This document shows, one piece after another, positions 59,567 through 64,000 of a DNA stretch of 64,000 nucleotides. Made by a program: the position numbers and the translations under genes. The first letter of the stretch is position 1, and the number at the start of each line of letters is the position of its first letter. The DNA lies in assembly GCF_026625865.1 (NCBI RefSeq), contig NZ_CP113067.1, positions 2,604,001 to 2,668,000 of the forward strand. Reading direction: 5' to 3'. Under the pieces are notes generated by a model. The model saw nothing but the letters and a program-made list of their open reading frames with translations. It searched no databases and had not been told where the DNA came from. This stretch comes from Microbacterium sp. SL75 (lineage in GTDB: Bacteria > Actinomycetota > Actinomycetes > Actinomycetales > Microbacteriaceae).

Positions 59567-60693
59567 CCGCGCGAGCCTACGGCGGTTACGGCGACGGCGA
59601 CGGCATCTGCGACGGCATCGAGAGAACCGGTCCATCTGTGCGGCAGCGTGAAGCGCACGGCGGTGCGGGCGTCGTCGTGATCGAGACCCACGGCGAGGAG
59701 CACGTGCGAGGCCTCGTCGCTGCCCGCAGCACACGCCGAGCCGCTCGACGAGACGACTCCGCGACGCTCCAGCTCGAGCAACACGGTCTCGCCGTTCGTG
59801 CCCGGGAAGACGAAGCTGGCGGTACCGGGGAGTCTGCGCTCCGGGTGGCCGGTGAGACGCGCGCCGGGCACCGTGGCGAGCACGCGCGCGGTGAAGGCCT
59901 CGCGCAGGGCTCCCACCCGCAGGGCATCGGCGGTGCGCTCCGCCTCGGCGAGCGTCAGCGCCGTGGCGATGGCCACCGCCCCCGCGACGTCGGGGGTGCC
60001 CGAGCGTCGACCGCGTTCCTGCCCGCCCCCGTGCAGCAGAGGCTCGAACGGGAGGCGCCCGCGCACGGCGAGGATCCCGGTGCCCTTCGGCGCACCGATC
60101 TTGTGACCGGCGACGGTCATGGCATCCGCTCCGAGTCCCGCCAGGGGGAGCCACCCGGCGGCCTGGACGGCGTCGAGATGGAGGGGAATCCCGCGTTCGT
60201 GAGCGACGGCCGCGAGGGCCGCGGCGTCCTGAACCGTTCCGATCTCGTTGTTGGCGTAGCCCACGCTGACGAGCGCCGTGTCGTCGCGCAGCATTTCGGC
60301 GAGCGCCTCGGGCATCAGCGAGCCGGTGTCATCGACCGGAGCGTGGGTCACGCGCACCCCGTGCAGGCGTGACAGGTAATCGGCCGAGGCCAGCACGGAC
60401 TCGTGCTCGATCGCCGTCGTGACGAGGTGCGAACGCCCCGACCCCAGCACGAGCCCCTTGATCGCGGCGTTGTTCGACTCGGTGCCGCCGGAGGTGAAGA
60501 CCACGTCTCCCGCGCGGAAGCCGAGGACGGCCGCGACCTGCGCGCGAGCCTCGTCGAGAGCGGATGCCGCAGCTTCACCGACCTCGTGGTGGCTCGACGG
60601 GTTGCCGAAGAACCGCGTGAGGAAGGGGGCCATGGCCTCGAGCACCTCGGGGCGCACGGGGGTGGTGGCGGCGTTGTCCAGGTACAGGCTCAC
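59563..60693 (-). CDS. Cysteine desulfurase
   Basis: PLP enzyme of 376 residues that takes sulfur from cysteine. The PLP lysine lies in TVAGHKIGAPKGTG and the active-site Cys in SSSGSACAAGSDEASH, with the short loop of the NifS group. Its place in the nad operon suggests it supplies sulfur for the NadA iron-sulfur cluster, as reported for NifS-like proteins in nad clusters of other bacteria. GTG start overlaps the nadC stop (GTGA). Confidence 0.93.
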   Translation of the reverse strand: MSLYLDNAATTPVRPEVLEAMAPFLTRFFGNPSSHHEVGEAAASALDEARAQVAAVLGFRAGDVVFTSGGTESNNAAIKGLVLGSGRSHLVTTAIEHESVLASADYLSRLHGVRVTHAPVDDTGSLMPEALAEMLRDDTALVSVGYANNEIGTVQDAAALAAVAHERGIPLHLDAVQAAGWLPLAGLGADAMTVAGHKIGAPKGTGILAVRGRLPFEPLLHGGGQERGRRSGTPDVAGAVAIATALTLAEAERTADALRVGALREAFTARVLATVPGARLTGHPERRLPGTASFVFPGTNGETVLLELERRGVVSSSGSACAAGSDEASHVLLAVGLDHDDARTAVRFTLPHRWTGSLDAVADAVAVAVTAVGSRG

Positions 60694-61547
60694 GCCGTCT
60701 CGATGCGGATGTCCAGGCCCAGATCGAGGGCGGATGCCGAGTGCGTCAGCGCGCCGACCGAGATGACATCGACGCCGGTCTCGGCGATGGCGCGCACGGT
60801 CTGAAGCGTCACGCCCCCCGAGGCCTCGACCTGGGCTGCTCCGGCGACACGGGCGACACCGGTGCGCAGATCGTCGAGTGAGAAGTTGTCGAGCATGATC
60901 GTGCCGACGCCGGCGGCGAGCACCGCGTCGATCTGCTCGAGCCGGTCGACCTCGACCTCGACGTGCGTGGTGTGGGGGAGTCGCGCGATGGCGCTCTCGA
61001 GTGCCTGCGTCACTGACAGTCCGCTCGCGGTCAGCACCGCGAGGTGGTTGTCCTTGGCCATGACGGCATCCGACAGCGAGAAGCGATGGTTGTGGCCGCC
61101 GCCGTCGCGGACGGCCTGACGTTCGATCGCGCGCAGGCCCGGCGTGGTCTTGCGTGTGTCGACGATGCGGGCGCCGGTGTGGGCGACCTCGGCGACGTAG
61201 CGCGCGGTGAGGGTTGCGATCCCCGACATGCGCTGCACGAAGTTGAGACCGACGCGCTCGGCCGTGAGCACGCCTCGCGCGGGTCCGGTGACCACGGCGA
61301 GGGTGTCGCCGGGAGCGAACCGCTCGCCGTCGGCGATCTGCATCTCGACGGTGATCGAGGAGTCGGTGAGCGTGAAGGCGGCGACGAACACCGCAGAGCC
61401 GCTGAACACGCCCTCGACGCGGGAGACGAGCTCGGCGCGCGCGGTCGCGTGTTCCGGGATGAGCGTCTCGCTGGTGAGGTCGCCCCAGGGGGCGTCCTCG
61501 TCGAGGGCTGCCGAGACGATCCGATCGATCGTGGCGCGGGTCAGCAT
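60690..61547 (-). CDS. nadC: Nicotinate-nucleotide diphosphorylase (carboxylating)
   Basis: Converts quinolinate and PRPP to nicotinate mononucleotide, the third step of de novo NAD synthesis. At 285 residues it has family length, with the RKTTPGLRAIERQAVRDGGGHNHRFSLSD core (Arg, Lys and His ligands for quinolinate and PRPP). AGGAGGTCCTCGC just before the ATG is an optimal ribosome binding site. The start lies inside the 3' end of nadB. Confidence 0.97.
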   Translation of the reverse strand: MLTRATIDRIVSAALDEDAPWGDLTSETLIPEHATARAELVSRVEGVFSGSAVFVAAFTLTDSSITVEMQIADGERFAPGDTLAVVTGPARGVLTAERVGLNFVQRMSGIATLTARYVAEVAHTGARIVDTRKTTPGLRAIERQAVRDGGGHNHRFSLSDAVMAKDNHLAVLTASGLSVTQALESAIARLPHTTHVEVEVDRLEQIDAVLAAGVGTIMLDNFSLDDLRTGVARVAGAAQVEASGGVTLQTVRAIAETGVDVISVGALTHSASALDLGLDIRIETA

Positions 61548-63034
61548 GCGAGGACCTCCTGGGGTTCGATGAGGGATGCCGAGGGCTCGGTATCGGAGCG
61601 GAAGTGCGCGCCCACCGAGGTCTCGCGCGCACGGGCCGCGGCCACGACGCGCGTGGCGAGGAGGAGGAGGTTCGCATCTTCGACGCTGCGCGGTGCGGCG
61701 TCGGCATCCCACGCGGCGAGCACCGCGGCGGCGCGCCCCAGGCCCGCGGCCTCGCGCACGAGACCCGCCTCGGCCCACAGGAGCTCCTGCAGGGCGCGGC
61801 GCGAGAAGGGGGGAGCGTCCACCGCGGGGGCGACGTCGAGAGGCGGGACCTCGCGCACGGGGAAGCCCGGCCACTCGCCGCCGCGAGGCACGGCGTCTCC
61901 GGCTCGCGCTCCGAACACCGCTCCTTCGAGGAGCGAGTTGGACGCCAAGCGGTTCGCCCCGTGCACGCCGGTGCGCGCCGCCTCTCCGACCGCGTAGAGC
62001 CCGGGCACGGTGGTCCGTCCGTCGAGATCGGTGACGATCCCGCCCATGAGGTAGTGCGCCGCGGGGGTCACGGGGATAGGATCGCGGCTCCAGTCGAGCC
62101 CGCGATCGCGTACCGCGGCGTCGATCGTGGGAAAGCGCCGTGCGAGTCGCTCGGAGCCCAGGGCAGTGGCATCCAGCCGGACGGGCCGACCGTCCTGTGT
62201 GGTCATCGCCCGGGCGTTGGCGCGGGCGACGATGTCGCGCGGGGCGAGTTCGCCGTCGGGGTGGGAGTCGAAGGTGAACCGGCGGCCGGTGTCGTCGATG
62301 AGCACGGCGCCCTCTCCGCGCACCGCCTCCGAGACGAGGAACGGGATGCCGACGGCCAGGGCCGTGGGATGGAACTGCACGAACTCGAGGTCGGCGACAG
62401 CGGCTCCCGCGCGCAACGCCGCGGCGATCCCGTCCCCGGTGGCGCCGAGGGGGTTGGTGGTGTGGGAGTAGAGCTGGCCCGCGCCTCCGGTGGCGAGGAT
62501 GACCGCGTCGGCATCGAGGCGCTCGCCGCCGTCGAGCTCGACGCCCGTCACCCGGCCCCCCGCGACGACCAGGTCGCGCAGAAGGGCGTGCCCGCGAACC
62601 TCGATAGCTGCGGCACGCACGGCTGCACCGAGAGCGGCCTGAATGGCGGCTCCGGTCGCGTCGCCGCCGGCGTGCAGCACACGGGGGACCGCATGAGCGG
62701 CCTCGAGCCCGCGCGAGAAGTCGCCGTCGTCGGCGCGGTCGAAACCGACCCCGCGCGCGACGAGCTCCGCGATCCGCTGCGGTCCTTCGCCGACCAGCAC
62801 GTCGACGGCGGCGGGGTCGCTAAGTCCCGCGCCCGCGGTGATCGTGTCGGCCGCGTGCGAGCCCACCGAGTCGGTGGGGGAGGTCACCGCGGCGATCCCG
62901 CCCTGCGCCCACCGCGTGTTCGTGTCGGGCAGGGCGCCCTTCGTCACGACCGTGACACGGCATCCGTTCTCGAATGCGTGCAGCGCCGCCGTGAGACCGG
63001 CGATGCCGCTGCCCACCACGACGACGGTGATCAC
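61541..63034 (-). CDS. nadB: L-aspartate oxidase
   Basis: FAD enzyme of 497 residues oxidising aspartate to iminoaspartate. The Rossmann motif VVVVGSGIAGLTAAL opens the protein; TRWAQGGIAAV, FVQFHPTAL, and the active-site MGGIVTDLDGRTTVPGLYAVGEAARTGVHGANRLASNSLLEG follow. GTG at 63034 overlaps the nadA stop (GTGA). The C-terminal helical domain is complete. Confidence 0.97.
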   Translation of the reverse strand: MITVVVVGSGIAGLTAALHAFENGCRVTVVTKGALPDTNTRWAQGGIAAVTSPTDSVGSHAADTITAGAGLSDPAAVDVLVGEGPQRIAELVARGVGFDRADDGDFSRGLEAAHAVPRVLHAGGDATGAAIQAALGAAVRAAAIEVRGHALLRDLVVAGGRVTGVELDGGERLDADAVILATGGAGQLYSHTTNPLGATGDGIAAALRAGAAVADLEFVQFHPTALAVGIPFLVSEAVRGEGAVLIDDTGRRFTFDSHPDGELAPRDIVARANARAMTTQDGRPVRLDATALGSERLARRFPTIDAAVRDRGLDWSRDPIPVTPAAHYLMGGIVTDLDGRTTVPGLYAVGEAARTGVHGANRLASNSLLEGAVFGARAGDAVPRGGEWPGFPVREVPPLDVAPAVDAPPFSRRALQELLWAEAGLVREAAGLGRAAAVLAAWDADAAPRSVEDANLLLLATRVVAAARARETSVGAHFRSDTEPSASLIEPQEVLAC

Positions 63035-64000
63035 TTCACCGCACCGTTCGGCTTCGCAGCGAGCATGCGCTCGAGCGCGACGGTGGCGGGCTCGGCGACG
63101 TCGGTGGGGACGGTGATGCGGTTGACGACGGTGCCTTCGACGAGCGACTCGAGCACCCACGCGAGATAGCCCGGGTGGATGCGGTACATCGTCGAACAGG
63201 GGCAGACGACCGGGTCGAGGCAGAAGATCTCGTGCTGCGGGTACTGGGCGGCCAAGCGCTGCACGAGGTTGATCTCGGTGCCGATCGCGAAGGTGGTGGG
63301 TTCGGTCGCCGCGGCGATGGCCCTGCGGATGATGTCCGTCGAACCCGCCTCATCGGCGGCATCGACCACGTCCATCGGGCATTCCGGGTGCACGATCACG
63401 CGGACGCCGGGGTGCTCGGCGCGCGCCTTGTCGATCTGGTCGACGGTGAAGCGGCGGTGCACCGAGCAGAAGCCGTGCCACAGGATGACGCGGCTGTCGA
63501 TGATCTGAGCGTCGGAGGAGCCGCCGAGGGGCTTGCGCGGGTTCCACATCGGCATCTGCTCGAGGGGCACACCCATCGCCTTGGCGGTGTTCCGGCCCAG
63601 GTGCTGATCCGGGAAGAACAGCACCCGGCGTCCCCGTGCGAACGCCCACTCGAGCACCGTACGGGCGTTGGAGGAGGTGCAGACGATCCCGCCGTGACGC
63701 CCCACGAAGCCCTTGATGGCCGCGCTCGAGTTCATATACGTCACCGGGATCACGGGGACCAAGCCCTCGGCATCCGAGGTCTCGAGATCACCCAGCACGT
63801 CTTCGAGCTGTTCCCAGCACTCCTCGACCTGGTCGATGTCGGCCATGTCGGCCATGGAGCAGCCGGCGGCGAGGTTCGGGAGAATCACCGCCTGCTCGGG
63901 GCGCGAGAGCAGGTCGGCGGTCTCGGCCATGAAGTGCACCCCGCAGAACACGATGGCCTCGGCCTCGGGGCGGTCCTTCGCGGCGTTGGCGAGCTGGAAC
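63031..64000 (-). CDS. nadA: Quinolinate synthase A (5' end beyond the window)
   Basis: Iron-sulfur enzyme condensing iminoaspartate with dihydroxyacetone phosphate to quinolinate. The 322 residues present are the C-terminal part, from the FQLANAAKDRPEAEAIVFCGVHFMAETAD region; further upstream lies outside the window. Conserved cysteines that can bind the cluster are in VFCGVHFM, VHPECPMDV and PVVCPCSTMYRIHP. First gene of the operon here in gene order. Confidence 0.96.
   Translation of the reverse strand, partial: FQLANAAKDRPEAEAIVFCGVHFMAETADLLSRPEQAVILPNLAAGCSMADMADIDQVEECWEQLEDVLGDLETSDAEGLVPVIPVTYMNSSAAIKGFVGRHGGIVCTSSNARTVLEWAFARGRRVLFFPDQHLGRNTAKAMGVPLEQMPMWNPRKPLGGSSDAQIIDSRVILWHGFCSVHRRFTVDQIDKARAEHPGVRVIVHPECPMDVVDAADEAGSTDIIRRAIAAATEPTTFAIGTEINLVQRLAAQYPQHEIFCLDPVVCPCSTMYRIHPGYLAWVLESLVEGTVVNRITVPTDVAEPATVALERMLAAKPNGAVK

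Overview
The window reads as chromosomal DNA of a high-GC actinobacterium, most probably Microbacterium or a close Microbacteriaceae relative. This is an inference from very high GC, heavy GTG start use, many apparently leaderless genes (a TANNNT box 6-7 nt before the start codon), actinobacterial marker families (DUF501, DUF4307, DUF4245, DUF6264-like) and the gene orders eno-ftsB-DUF501 and xseA-xseB-DUF4245. No phage, transposase or CRISPR array was found. Most of the window is core housekeeping sequence.

Layout. 1-566: the 3' end of an rRNA operon (23S, 5S, terminator). 0.9-11 kb: ppc, MazG, hisS, a divergent XRE/MmyB regulator and MFS exporter with operator-like palindromes between them, a GDSL hydrolase, a CtaG-like protein and an O-methyltransferase. 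11-17.6 kb: eno, ftsB-like, DUF501, a mycosin-like S8 protease and type II NADH dehydrogenase, then a tRNA with anticodon UAA and LemA. 17.6-26 kb: YcaQ-type glycosylase, AI-2E/PerM permease, ilvA, greA, DUF4307, TrhA, uppS and PIN-PhoH. 26.1-26.45 kb: a gene-free interval with serial hairpins and a terminator, a candidate structured RNA. 26.4-37.7 kb: a two-component system, fumC, carbonic anhydrase, DUF4245, xseBA, ispH, an ECF sigma/anti-sigma pair, a MOSC gene with an apparent 1-nt frameshift, and fba. 37.9-43.7 kb: glpX, a 14-bp minisatellite, rmuC, a DEDD exonuclease, a methyltransferase and ychF.

43.7-46.4 kb is the one clearly accessory stretch. A 28-bp exact copy of the ychF 3' end reappears 423 bp downstream, bracketing a small membrane protein; DUF4279 and orphan genes follow. 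46.4-58.5 kb returns to ordinary content: ADP-ribosylglycohydrolase, a lipoprotein, a D,D-carboxypeptidase, CsbD, aldose epimerase, an SPFH protein with a Fpg/Nei glycosylase, a PfpI protein, a 46-residue Cys-tailed peptide, a second MFS pump and an ABC exporter. 58.7-64 kb (minus strand) is a tightly overlapping nadA-nadB-nadC-cysteine desulfurase-glycosyltransferase operon; nadA runs off the window.

The least explained signals are: a class I (short variable loop) tRNA with a leucine UAA anticodon; a dispersed family of about 65-70-bp imperfect inverted repeats (three copies); the direct repeat at the ychF end; the candidate RNA at 26.23-26.44 kb; and pervasive use of the heptamer GGATGCC in different reading phases.
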